Positions 1 to 10,700 of a stretch of DNA of 64,000 bases are shown one piece after another. This DNA comes from Owenia fusiformis (taxonomy: Eukaryota > Annelida > Polychaeta > Sabellida > Oweniidae). The stretch lies in assembly GCA_903813345.2 (NCBI GenBank), contig CAIIXF020000004.1, positions 15,795,513 through 15,859,512 on the forward strand. The letters are read 5' to 3'. The position numbers were made by a program, and so were the translations under genes. Positions within the stretch are counted from its first letter, which is position 1, and every line of letters begins with the position of its first letter. The notes under the pieces are model-generated. The model was not told the DNA's origin, did not search any database, and saw only the letters and a program-made list of their open reading frames with translations.

Positions 1-298
1 ACGAAAGAACATTTCCTGTCAATCCAAATATAATCACGACAAGCGTCATATATTTCCACATAGCGACGCCTAATTGGTATTCCAGAAATTCCTCAACAGA
101 TGGAACTTCAGCGGTAGTGGCTGCCATTGTTGAATTGAGATACTGTACTGATGTATTTCCAGCACCTCCTGTAATTACAGTAGACGTCTCCATTATACTT
201 GACATGAACGTAACAACGTCGGACATGTCGGTAGCGTTCGGTTGTGTGATTTCAGAATTATTTTCAGTTTGATTAATAGTTGTTCCACCGTTCTCCAT
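1..298 (-). CDS. Class A GPCR, N-terminal coding exon (partial, runs off left edge)
   Basis: Read on the minus strand, an ATG at 298-296 opens 99 codons that continue past base 1. An in-frame TAA lies five codons upstream (313-311), which supports this start. Residues 1-80 are a Thr/Ser/Asn-rich extracellular tail with five N-glycosylation sequons (N9, N13, N21, N48, N55) and no signal peptide. Residues 83-99 begin a hydrophobic helix ending in GLTGNVLS, the TM1 signature of rhodopsin-class receptors (N1.50 = N96). The long glycosylated tail and GN(V/I)L motif fit peptide-type receptors, but the ligand cannot be told from one helix. TM2-7 lie outside the window. The gene is distinct from the receptor at 58-60 kb: the N-termini share no similarity. 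Confidence 0.8.
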   Translation of the reverse strand, partial: MENGGTTINQTENNSEITQPNATDMSDVVTFMSSIMETSTVITGGAGNTSVQYLNSTMAATTAEVPSVEEFLEYQLGVAMWKYMTLVVIIFGLTGNVLS

Positions 299-1304
299 GC
301 TTACAAGTTTTTAACCTCTATAAAAATTATTAAACAACGTGTAAATTAACATGTATTAAATAAGGGTTTATTGGTCATATTTAAATAAATAATGTATACA
401 ATTTGTATATAATTTCCCGGAAAATAACTATTTTCTGAACTTATTATGGAGGCTTTGTATACGGGCATGAATGTTTTAATGTGCAAATTAGTGGATCATG
501 TCCAAATGAAGTTAATATATGAAAAAGAACGTTTGCTAATGGCATGGTCACATTTGCTCCGATCTTTACTACAGTCCCCGGCTGATTGATTATTTTGTTC
601 AAAATTGTATTCAATTTTGAACAAAATACTCATCGGCCGGGCGCCGGTATGATCAGCAAATGTGACCACGGCATAAAAGGATGATTTATTTCATGACGTG
701 AGATGTTTGTTTTGTGTTCTTGTTAACTTCCCTATAAATATAGTCTTTATATTGTACTTAATACCAGGGACTTCCTAACTGTTAAAACACAGAATATATT
801 TTCAAATAATTTATTTCAATGTATGATAAAACGCCATATACAATGTATGTATACCACCAGACAGTATGTAGAAAATAGAAATACAGTCATGCAAGATTCA
901 AATGGTAAAAGATTCATATTGGTAAAAGTAGGATTAAAATGAGACAGAGCTGCATGAGCCAATGGTCTTAATACATTCTAGAAAGAAATTTGAAAATTTT
1001 TACAATTTTGTGTATTTTGACTTCAATCATTGAAATGCATGTTAAGAAAATCAGACAAAACTATGTGGGTGATAATGATTGGGTTTGGATATGGGTATTA
1101 TCCAGAAATGAATTTACTTCTCTCACTAAAGTATGTCTGGGAATGAAGGGGAGATAAATATTTTCATATTCTAAAACCTTATATCCAATACTTCATCAAA
1201 CCCTCATATTTCACCCAGAACTGATATATATTGTATTTTTTCTGTTATCAAATTTTTCAGTTTAGACTGTAACCCATTCTGTAGAAGTGCTCTAGAAATG
1301 CAAC
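299..1304. other. 5' flank of the left GPCR gene; no gene seen
   Basis: AT-rich sequence upstream of the minus-strand receptor. It would hold its 5' UTR and promoter, but no convincing core promoter element is visible. It contains one small hairpin element (545-668). Confidence 0.5.
545..668. mobile_element. Small MITE-like hairpin element
   Basis: The 124-bp segment begins TGGTCACATTTGCT and ends with its exact reverse complement. Inside, a second perfect inverted pair (ATTTTGTTCAAAATTG and its complement) forms a strong stem. There is no coding capacity. A target-site duplication is not clear (GGCA lies near both ends but is offset by one base). Confidence 0.55.
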
Positions 1305-2000
1305 CTTCCTTACATGAAAGGTTACACATTCCAACCTATTTCAAACCATCTGTATGATTATACTGGACACTTTCTGGGTAGTTGGACTTTCTATAGGGGT
1401 GGCAGACGGCCCTCAGACCAATTTATACCCCTACCCCCAAAAAACCATGGGGGTACTTTAATACCACCCAATAAAAAGAATACTAATGCATGTCAGATAT
1501 TCATTGTTTTATATTGGGTAGAGCATGTTATGGTTAATAAGTGCCAGAAATTTCCAATCTCTAACTTATATGGTTACCATAGAAACAGTATTTATATCTC
1601 GAAATATTCTCAATTTGACCCCCTCCCAAATGTGTCCCTTTGTTCTCAAAGTGAAATATTTCAAAATCTGTTTGGATTTTATGGCTGCTACTTTGTCAAA
1701 ATTTGTAATATTATGTCTATATTAACACTAAAACACTTAAAAGTTGATATAATGATCCTATAAATCAATAATATTTATCAAATATAGTCACACATAGCTG
1801 CTTTCAGGGAAAAGTGGGCGTGGCACTTTTTGGTACTTGTGCGCTTGTTGCAGCATTAAATGAAAAATGCAGATTACACTAACAATAATTGACATTTAAT
1901 TAGCATCTACTAATGTTGTGTAACATTGTAATATGTTCATTATCATTATTAGACACTTTAAATATTTTATATAAGTGTTATCCTGACCCTTCCCTATCAT
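1305..2000 (+). repeat. Left arm of a ~0.7 kb inverted repeat pair
   Basis: This segment starts CCTTCCTTACATGAAAGG and ends GTTATCCTGACCCTTCC. It recurs in opposite orientation at 6290-6982 with only scattered substitutions and small indels. An open frame inside (from 1314) is mirrored in the other copy but broken there, so it is taken as repeat sequence, not a gene. It is either one end of a 5.7 kb foldback element or one of two independent insertions of a 0.7 kb repeat. Confidence 0.75.
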
Positions 2001-2840
2001 AGGTCATCAATGGTCAGATTAACTTTTAGTTTAAGTCTTATAGGGTCCTCGGTCTTTTAAGTCTGTCAAGAGTCAAGTCTTACTTATTCATTGACTTGTT
2101 CCTAGAATATGAATAGATAAGTTCAAGTCATCTAGAGCTATGAGTTACAATTAATTAATATGCTTGTTCAACGGGCTTCAATATTTAGAACCATTTTACC
2201 ATGTTTACTGCAATTGAAAAGTAATGAACAGTTCAATCCTTTTGGTATGATATTTGATGCTATAGTGAATTGCATAACATTTATGATTAAACTTAAATGA
2301 ACTAATATAACTCTGGCTATTAACCCTTCCCTAGTATCCTTCGCATAACCTCTAAATCATCTTCATATCCATGGCCTAAATGGGGAAGGAGGGAGGGGTT
2401 ACAAATAGTGACCAAGGATAGTTTGAATCAAAGCAAGAAGACGTAATACTCAAAACTAGAAAGATTGGAGACCATTTATACCCTTCCTAATATTTTGCCT
2501 AATACATAACACTAAGATCTATTTTGTCAGACACTTGCTGATTCTTTTATCAATACCTCAACATCAGGCAATGCATGATCTATCCAATGGATTAAAGATT
2601 ATACTTGATTCTAATATGGCAAAATTAATTTTTCGTATGAATTGCATAGAGCATCATTTTGCAATTATAATAAAATGCATCCATTCATTCATTGGCTCAT
2701 AGTTAACAAAAAAGCTATTCTCTGGAAGGTACAGTATAATTTCTATTATTTCTATTAGTATTTAGCAAAATAATTGCAAGATAAACAATTTACACATGTT
2801 TCTGATATGCTGTATTTTCAATACCAATAGAAAATATCTT
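2001..2840. other. Spacer, no gene seen
   Basis: AT-rich unique-looking sequence between the left arm and the next inverted repeat. No coding signal, RNA gene or repeat was recognised. Confidence 0.4.
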
Positions 2841-4434
2841 CCCTCGGGACCAACGACCCTAGGCCAGATATATTATATTGGCCTCGGGATAATTCCAATA
2901 CCCTGAACCTCATAGAGGATAATCTCTATTCGTCTTCATCAATTATTATTATACATATGAATCGGGATATAAATATAACCTAAAGTAAGAAATCACATTC
3001 TCTAACTAGTAATATTAAATTTTAAAATTGGTAAATGATGATTATGTCACAATAGAATTACTCAGATGCGAGTAGGTAGTTACCAGTATCACCACCAGGT
3101 GGCTGATTCGGGGGAATTAACATGGCAGAGTATTACAAAATTCCCTTAAACTTGAATATGCATCAGTTTTAGTGGTTCACTATTCATATTAGCTTTATGT
3201 ATCTGATAGTTACACAAATTAAAATATGTCCAGTAAAAGAAAATATTATCTGCCCAACACATGAAAAGATATTTCCATTTTTGTGATTTTACAACATGGG
3301 GGCTATGGGGAATCTCTCCGACCTAGAAGTCACTTTTTCAAAGAAAATTAAATTTTCAAAGTTGATAAACTCTTTTCAAAACCACATTTCTAAATGTAAT
3401 TTTACATGTAGATTTCAAATATGACATCAGTTTGACTGAATTGTGAATTTTAATGACGTAAACCAAGATTATTTCTACTCGCATCTGGGATATTGATGAC
3501 CATGATTTATTTGAGAATAAAACAGACAAAACAAAGGCTAACAAAAATCTTTAAAAATTTGGGTAAAACATTAATATTTTAAATTTGCTTGTTTTTCATC
3601 ATTATTACTTCGATCTCCAAACCCCAAAAATTGAGTGTTACAAATTGTTTCAAGTTAAAGTATGCCTAATTTCATGAGCAAACTAGTAAATATATAAGCA
3701 CTAGTGCCAAAGGGAAAGGACCAAAAGTTGTAATGGAACTTAATAAGAAAAAGCAAACTTTAAGTTGGATCTTGTTGGATATTTTCCCTCGACAATGCCT
3801 TATCAAATTCATCTATATACAAACTACTAGATTCCAAATGCTATTTTACAGGATGGGTGTTCATGAAAGTAACACTAAACATCAGTTTTGTCATAAACTG
3901 AACAATGCAGCTAATTGATTCTCCGATCTAAGCAACAGAGCCTCTTTTAATATATTGTAATTTCAAAATTGCCTCTAATTCAAGTTCTTCAATCAAATCT
4001 AAAATGGACACAACTGGTAATATCTTTATACCATATGAGTAGAATGTTTGTTTCTTTCAAATTCATGCTTTCGTTAGAAACATGGATATCACTTATTCAT
4101 AGTTTTGATTCGTATTTAAAATCGTGTGCATTATATATGAGGTTTAATTAATGGGAAGTTTTTAATACAGGGAAATACAATATATCTGAGGGAAATACAA
4201 TATACCTCCCCGAGGGGTTGAGGGTAGAATATTGTATTTCCCAAGGGTTATACCTTGTACCCAAAATTATTTATCATATACTAAAATACGAAAATATGAG
4301 AAATTGCACAGAATGAAATTCCTGCAGGGGATTACTGAGCAGGTGATATACCTGGCGATACATAGAGATTATCCTATATGAGGTTCAGGATATTGAGACT
4401 ATCCCGAGGCAAATATAATATATCTGCCCGAGGG
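2841..4434. mobile_element. Element bounded by ~80 bp inverted ends
   Basis: 2841-2930 and 4371-4434 are imperfect reverse complements (shared words include CCCTCGGG, CAGATATATTATAT, GCCTCGGGATA, CCTGAACCTCATA). The interior is AT-rich, with a ~100 bp segment (3391-3489) that recurs in direct orientation outside the element at 5580-5681. No transposase is present. Read as a non-autonomous inverted-repeat element or the inner shell of the larger 1305-6982 foldback. Confidence 0.5.
3391..3489 (+). repeat. ~100 bp dispersed direct repeat, copy 1
   Basis: Shares AGATTTCAAATATGA, TTTGACTGAATT and AAGATTATTTCTACT, in the same order and spacing, with 5580-5681. Confidence 0.6.
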
Positions 4435-4493
4435 AGATTATGACGGAGTGCGCAGATATACTATATCTGCACGCTCGCAACGGGACATATAGG

Positions 4494-4635
4494 GGTTATG
4501 CACTGGGAGGTTTTAGATACAGGGAATATCCCGAGGGATATACAATATATCTTCCCGAGGGACCGAAGGGACCGAGGGAAGATGTATTGTATATCCCAAG
4601 GGATATTCCATGTATCCAAACCGACCGTGCATAAC
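4494..4635. repeat. Long hairpin unit H1
   Basis: A self-complementary 142-bp block: its first half (GGTTATGCAC ... GGATATACAATATATC) is the reverse complement of its second half (GATGTATTGTATATCC ... GTGCATAAC) with a few mismatches. The same block occurs at 5076-5208. Confidence 0.7.
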
Positions 4636-4832
4636 TGGTGTATCTCATACTTGAGTGGGTTTAGGGTAGATATAACCTTTTGCACCTTTTTCAAATGACA
4701 AGATATTTATATTGAACATTTTCGTAATATTCTTTTTGTTCAATACAATGAAATTGTAACATTTAAACTTAAAAAATTTAAATTTTAAAATTAAAAAATT
4801 AAAACTTTTGATATTTAAACTTTTTTAAACTT

Positions 4833-4981
4833 TTGAAAAATTCCCGGGAGCGGGATGGATATATTATATCTGCCCGCATTTGGCCTGGAGCGGGACATAT
4901 ACAATATATCCTGCCCGCTCCTCAGATACGATATATATTCCCGGGTGATATCTACCCCAAACCCACTCAAGTATGAGATAC
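4833..4981 (+). repeat. 149-bp direct repeat P, copy 1
   Basis: Recurs 423 bp downstream at 5256-5404 almost unchanged, from AATTCCCGGGAGCGGG to AAGTATGAGATAC. It contains an inner inverted pair around GAGCGGGACATAT and CCTGCCCGCTC. Confidence 0.7.
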
Positions 4982-5075
4982 AAAGCTATATCTGCCCGCT
5001 GATGAGAATGAGAATATAAGTTTTTACAAACCTGCTTTATGTACCTGAAACACGACCAAGTATGGGATAAATAAG

Positions 5076-5208
5076 GGTTATGCACTGGGAGGTTTTGGAT
5101 ACAGGGAATATCCCGAGGGATATACAATATATCTTCCCGAGGGACCGAGGGAAGATGTATTGTATATCCCAAGGGATATTCCATGTATCCAAACCGACCG
5201 TGCATAAC
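5076..5208. repeat. Long hairpin unit H2
   Basis: Second copy of the 4494-4635 hairpin; it lacks a 9-bp insertion in the loop (one GGGACCGA copy instead of two). The alternation of hairpin and P repeats here suggests amplification of a mixed unit. Confidence 0.7.
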
Positions 5209-5255
5209 TGGTGTATCTTATACTTTTTTAAACTTTTTAAAACTTTTTTAAACTT

Positions 5256-5404
5256 TTGAAAAATTCCCGGGAGCGGGATGGATATATTATATCTGCCCGC
5301 ATTTGGCCTGGAGCGGGACATATACAATATATCCTGCCCGCTCCTCAGATATGATATATATTCCCGAGTGATATCTACCCCAAACCCACTTAAGTATGAG
5401 ATAC
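5256..5404 (+). repeat. 149-bp direct repeat P, copy 2
   Basis: Near-identical to 4833-4981, with the same boundaries and no indels. Confidence 0.7.
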
Positions 5405-6289
5405 AGCGGGATATGCAGTACATGTATATCCCCACTCACCTAAGGTATCAATTATATTCATGCATTTTATTTACCTATAACACTAAGTATAGGATAAATA
5501 ACTTTTACTGACAAATTGTATAAGTACATGATTACATGAGTCACAACTACTCACTAAAAGGTTAACTTATTGCATGAAGAAATGTAATTCTACATGAAGA
5601 TTTCAAATATGATACCATTTATTTGACTGAATTTTGAATTTTTAATGATGTAAAGCAAGATTATTTCTACTTGCATCTAGGTCTATTTCATTGTATAAGT
5701 CAACAATGAATAAGGCAAATACATATCACTGGCTTCCCTGATTCATTTAGATTCCTTGCACTTTTAAAATCATCAATAATTCATATAGGGTTGAACTATC
5801 GAAGAATGAAAACGTTGCAAATGATGTGATAGAAGTTTTTATACTATTTAGCTTGGAAATATTGCTGATATAGTTTTAATGTGAATTTAGGAGATTAAAT
5901 TCTCATTGAGACGATGTTAAAAATCTTATTGTTGACTTCCTAAATGTTGAATTCTTTTGATTGTCATGAATTTAAGGTTCACACAAAATCTGAAGATCAT
6001 CTACATGTAGTTTCAAACACAATCTGAATCTCATTGAGTTTGATGCGAAAGCAGTTTTACTTTAATCCAAAATAACAAATATGGTAAATCAATATGTGTC
6101 TATGGTAGATGCTAGCGTGTAGTCCAACCAGCACAAATGCTGCCATCTACCTATCCATTCATCAGTTTAGCACCTAATAAGGTCAGTACTCATGGTAAAG
6201 CTTTTGTACCTTGTCTATGGTAAAAATAAATCAAACAGAAATGTTAACTTGACACGATTGGTAATGCCCACCTTGAAGGGTGTAGGGAT
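5405..6289. other. Spacer, no gene seen
   Basis: AT-rich, with the second copy of the ~100 bp direct repeat at 5580-5681. No coding or RNA signal. Confidence 0.4.
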
Positions 6290-6982
6290 AAAGGGAAGGG
6301 TCAGGATAACACTGATATAAAATATTTAAAGTGTCTAATAATGATAATGAACATATTACAATGTTACATAACATAAGTAGATGCTAATTAAATGTCAATT
6401 GTTGTTAGTATAATATGTATTTTTCATTTAATGCTGCAACAAGTACACATGTACCAAAAAGTGCCACGCCCACTTTTCCCTAAAAGCAGCTATGTGTGAC
6501 TATATTTGATAAATATTATTGATTTATAGGATCATTATCAACACTTTTCAGTGTTTAAATGTTAAAATATACATATTGATACAATTTTTGACAAAGTAGC
6601 AGCCATAAAATCCAAACAAATTTGCAAATATTTCACTTTGAGATCAAAAGGACACATTTGGGAGGGGGTCAAATTGAGAATATTTCAAGATATAAATACT
6701 TTTTCTATGGTAACCATATCAGTTAGAGATTGGAAATTTCTGGCACTTACTAACCATAACATGCCCTACCCAATATAAAACAATGAATATCTGACATGCA
6801 TTAGTATTCTTTTTATTGGGTGGTATTAAAGTACCCCCATGGTTTTTTGGGGGTAGGGGTATAAATTGGTCTGAGGGCCGTCTGCCACCCCTATGGAAAA
6901 TCCAACTACCCAGAAAGTGTCCAGTATAATCATACAGATGGTTTGAAATAGGTTGGAATGTGTAACCTTTCATGTAAGGAAG
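6290..6982 (-). repeat. Right arm of the ~0.7 kb inverted repeat pair
   Basis: Reverse complement of 1305-2000. It begins AAGGGTCAGGATAAC and ends CCTTTCATGTAAGGAAGG. The arms are separated by 4.29 kb. Confidence 0.75.
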
Positions 6983-7606
6983 GAGTTACAACTATCATAG
7001 TGGGCCGTAGTCTAGTTTGCATAGTCTTTCGTATAGCAGTATTCTATTTCACGCAAATACAAAAGGAAATCTGATGAATTGCTGAATTGCTAACAAGTGA
7101 AGTAATTATACACCTCTTATTAGCTTAAATTCACTTCATATTTGAGCTGAACTCTTTCAATTGCGTGGACATTGGAAACTTAAATATAGGTCTAGCACAG
7201 TCCAAAAAACTGGTGAATTTACTCCATTCAGGTGAGGGAGGTAAACAATATTGATTTTTTTTGTATGGTCATGCCATATAATATCAATGCAAAAATTCAT
7301 TGCCTATTAATGTCTAATGACACAGCCAGTAAGGAAACATGCTTACTGTTCCACTTGGTTGGTTTTCAACTTATGTATTTCACCTTATAGTAATCAGTTA
7401 ACAGGACTCTGAACTGTATTCCACTTACAGAGGTGTTCCTATTCACAGGTTTAACTGTACATGTTACAAGTATTTTACTTTTATTCATTCCTGACTCCAC
7501 TCTTATCTCCATGATACCAGCCATATCATAAACTTCTCATCTGATTGACTGAACATTTCACTACACTGTATTTAAATATAAATAAATTGCCTAAATTGAT
7601 TTAATA
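6983..7606. other. 3' flank of GFM1
   Basis: Sequence downstream of the GFM1 stop codon on the minus strand, including the presumed 3' UTR to about 7460. Nothing else recognised. Confidence 0.4.
7480..7485 (-). promoter_or_regulatory. Candidate polyadenylation signal of GFM1
   Basis: AATAAA on the minus strand about 120 bases after the GFM1 stop codon. It is the first canonical hexamer met; cleavage downstream of it is inferred. Confidence 0.4.
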
Positions 7607-7798
7607 TCAGTTCCGCTTCTTCTTTTTCTGAGACTGTGGATTTTGCTTGTTCAGTTCTTCCTCATATTCCGATATAAGGGCCTCTTGTGTGCTTGGTATT
7701 GCTATACAGTATTTACAGTACTCCATTGTGTATTCTCCTTTGCCTTGAGTGGATGAACGGAGCTCTGTGGAGTAACCAAACATGTCATTGAGCGGGAT
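7607..7798 (-). CDS. GFM1: GFM1 final exon (end of domain V, stop)
   Basis: Acceptor TATGCTTTCAG at 7810-7799, then 63 codons and TGA at 7609-7607. It starts [15 protein letters not shown], the near-invariant EF-G domain V helix, and continues [10 protein letters not shown] and PSTQEALI. The first 27 bases of this exon plus 45 bases of the intron before it form the monomer that is repeated throughout the upstream intron. Confidence 0.93.
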   Translation of the reverse strand: MPLNDMFGYSTELRSSTQGKGEYTMEYCKYCIAIPSTQEALISEYEEELNKQNPQSQKKKKRN

Positions 7799-10700
7799 CT
7801 GAAAGCATACAAATTGCAGAGGGTTTAGAGGCAATATTTTAAAGTAACCAAACATGTCATTGAGGGGGATCTAAAAGCATAAAATTGCAGAGGGTTTAGA
7901 GGCAATATTCTAAAGTAACCAAACATGTCATTGAGGGGGATCTAAAAGCATACAAATTGTAGAGGGTTTAGAGGCAATATTCTAAAGTAACCAAACATGT
8001 CATTGAGGGGGATCTGAAAGCATACAGATTACAGAGGGTTTAGAGGCAATATTCTAAAGTAACAAAACATGTCATTGAGGGGGATCTGAAAGCATACAAA
8101 TTGCAGAGGGTTTAGAGGCAATATTCTGAAGTAACCAAACATGTCATTGAGGGGGATCTGAAAGCATACAAATTGCAGAGGGTTTAGAGGCAATATTCTG
8201 AAGTAACAAAACATGTCATTGAGGGGGATCTGAAAGCATACAAATTGCAGAGGGTTTAGAGGCAATATTCTAAAGTAACCAAACATGTCATTGAGGGGGA
8301 TCTGAAAGCATACAAATTGCAGAGGGTTTAGAGGCAATATTCTAAAGTAACCAAACATGTCATTGAGGGGGATCTGAAAGCATACAAATTGCAGAGGGTT
8401 TAGAGGCAATATTCTAAAGTAACCAAACATGTCATTGAGGGGGATCTGAAAGCATACAAATTGCAGAGGGTTTAGAGGCAATATTCTAAAGTAACCAAAC
8501 ATGTCATTGAGGGGGATCTAAAAGCATACAAATTGCAGAGGGTTTAGAGGCAACATTCAAAAGTAACCAAACATGTCATTGAGGGGGATCTGAAAGCATA
8601 CAAATTGTAGAGGGTTTAGAGGCAATATTCTAAAGTAACCAAACATGTCATTGAGGGGGATCTGAAAGCATACAAATTGCAGAGGGTTTAGAGGCAATAT
8701 TCTAAAGTAACCAAACATGTCACTGAGGGGGATCTGAAAGCATACAAATTGCAGAGGGTTTAGAGGCAATATTCTAAAGTAACCAAACATGTCATTGAGG
8801 GGGATCTGAAAGCATACAAATTGCAGAGGGTTTAGAGGCAATATTCTAAAGTAACCAAACATGTCACTGAGGGGGATCTGAAAGCATACAAATTGCAGAG
8901 GGTTTAGAGGCAATATTCTAAAGTAACCAAACATGTCATTGAGGGGGATCTGAAAGCATACAAATTGCAGAGGGTTTAGAGGCAATATTCTGAAGTAACC
9001 AAACATGTCATTGAGGGGGATCTAAAAGCATACAAATTGCAGAGGGTTTAGAGGCAATATTCTAAAGTAACCAAACATGTCATTGAGGGGGATCTGAAAG
9101 CATACAAATTGCAGAGGGTTTAGAGGCAATATTCTAAAGTAACCAAACATGTCATTGAGGGGGATCTAAAAGCATACAAATTGCAGAGGGTTTAGAGGCA
9201 ATATTCTAAAGTAACCAAACATGTCATTGAGGGGGATCTGAAAGCATACAAATTGTAGAGGGTTTAGAGGCAATATTCTAAAGTAACCAAACATGTCATT
9301 GAGGGGGATCTGAAAGCATACAAATTGCAGAGGGTTTAGAGGCAATATTCTAAAGTAACCAAACATGTCACTGAGGGGGATCTGAAAGCATACAAATTGC
9401 AGAGGGTTTAGAGGCAATATTCTAAAGTAACCAAACATGTCATTGAGGGGGATCTGAAAGCATACAAATTGCAGAGGGTTTAGAGGCAATATTCTAAAGT
9501 AACCAAACATGTCACTGAGGGGGATCTGAAAGCATACAAATTGCAGAGGGTTTAGAGGCAATATTCTAAAGTAACCAAACATGTCATTGAGGGGGATCTG
9601 AAAGCATACAAATTGCAGAGGGTTTAGAGGCAATATTCTAAAGTAACCAAACATGTCACTGAGGGGGATCTGAAAGCATACAAATTGCAGAGGGTTTAGA
9701 GGCAATATTCTAAAGTAACCAAACATGTCATTGAGGGGGATCTGAAAGCATACAAATTGCAGAGGGTTTAGAGGCAATATTCTGAAGTAACCAAACATGT
9801 CATTGAGGGGGATCTGAAAGCATACAAATTGTAGAGGGTTTAGAGGCAATATTCTAAAGTAACCAAACATGTCATTGAGGGGGATCTAAAAACATACAAA
9901 TTGCAGAGGGTTTAGAGGCAATATTCTAAAGTAACCAAACATGTCATAGAGGGGGATCTGAAAGCATACAAATTGTAGAGGGTTTAGAGGCAATATGCTA
10001 AAGTAACCAAACATGTCATTGAGGGGGATCTGAAAGCATACAAATGGTAGAGGGTTTAGAGGCAATATTCTAAAGTAACCAAACATGTCATTGAGGGGGA
10101 TCTGAAAGCATACAAATTGCAGAGGGTCTAGAGGCAATATTCTGAAGTAACCAAACATGTCATTGAGGGGGATATGAAAGCATACAAATTGCAGAGGGTT
10201 TAGAGGCAATATTCTAAAGTAACCAAACATGTCATTGAGGGGGATCTGAAAGCATACAAATTGCAGATGGTTTAGAGGCAATATTCTAAAGTTACCAAAC
10301 ATGTCATTGAGGGGTATCTGAAAGCATAAAATTGCAGAGGGTTTAGAGGCAATATTCTAAAGTAACCAAACGTGTCATTGAGGGGGATCTGAAAGCATAC
10401 AAATTGTAGAGGGTTTAGAGGCAATATGCTAAAGTAACCAAACATGTCATTGAGGGGGATCTAAAAGCATACAAATTGCAGAGGGTTTAGAGGCAATATT
10501 CTAAAGTAACCAAACATGTCATTGAGGGGGATCTGAAAGCATACAAATTGCAGAGGGTTTATAGGCAATATTCTAAAGTTACCAAACATGTTATTGAGGG
10601 GGATCTGAAAGCATACAAATTGCAGAGGGTTTAGAGGCAATATTCTAAAGTAACCAAACATGTCATTGAGGGGGATCTGAAAGCATACAAATTGTAGAGG

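Noticed and set aside
1314-1763. 149-codon open frame, with a shorter mirror frame at 6719-6973
   Set aside because: Both lie in the two arms of the inverted repeat, are truncated differently and contain no recognisable domain.
4864-5511. Overlapping open frames on both strands
   Set aside because: They fall within palindromic direct repeats; frames on opposite strands have near-identical peptides because the DNA is self-complementary.
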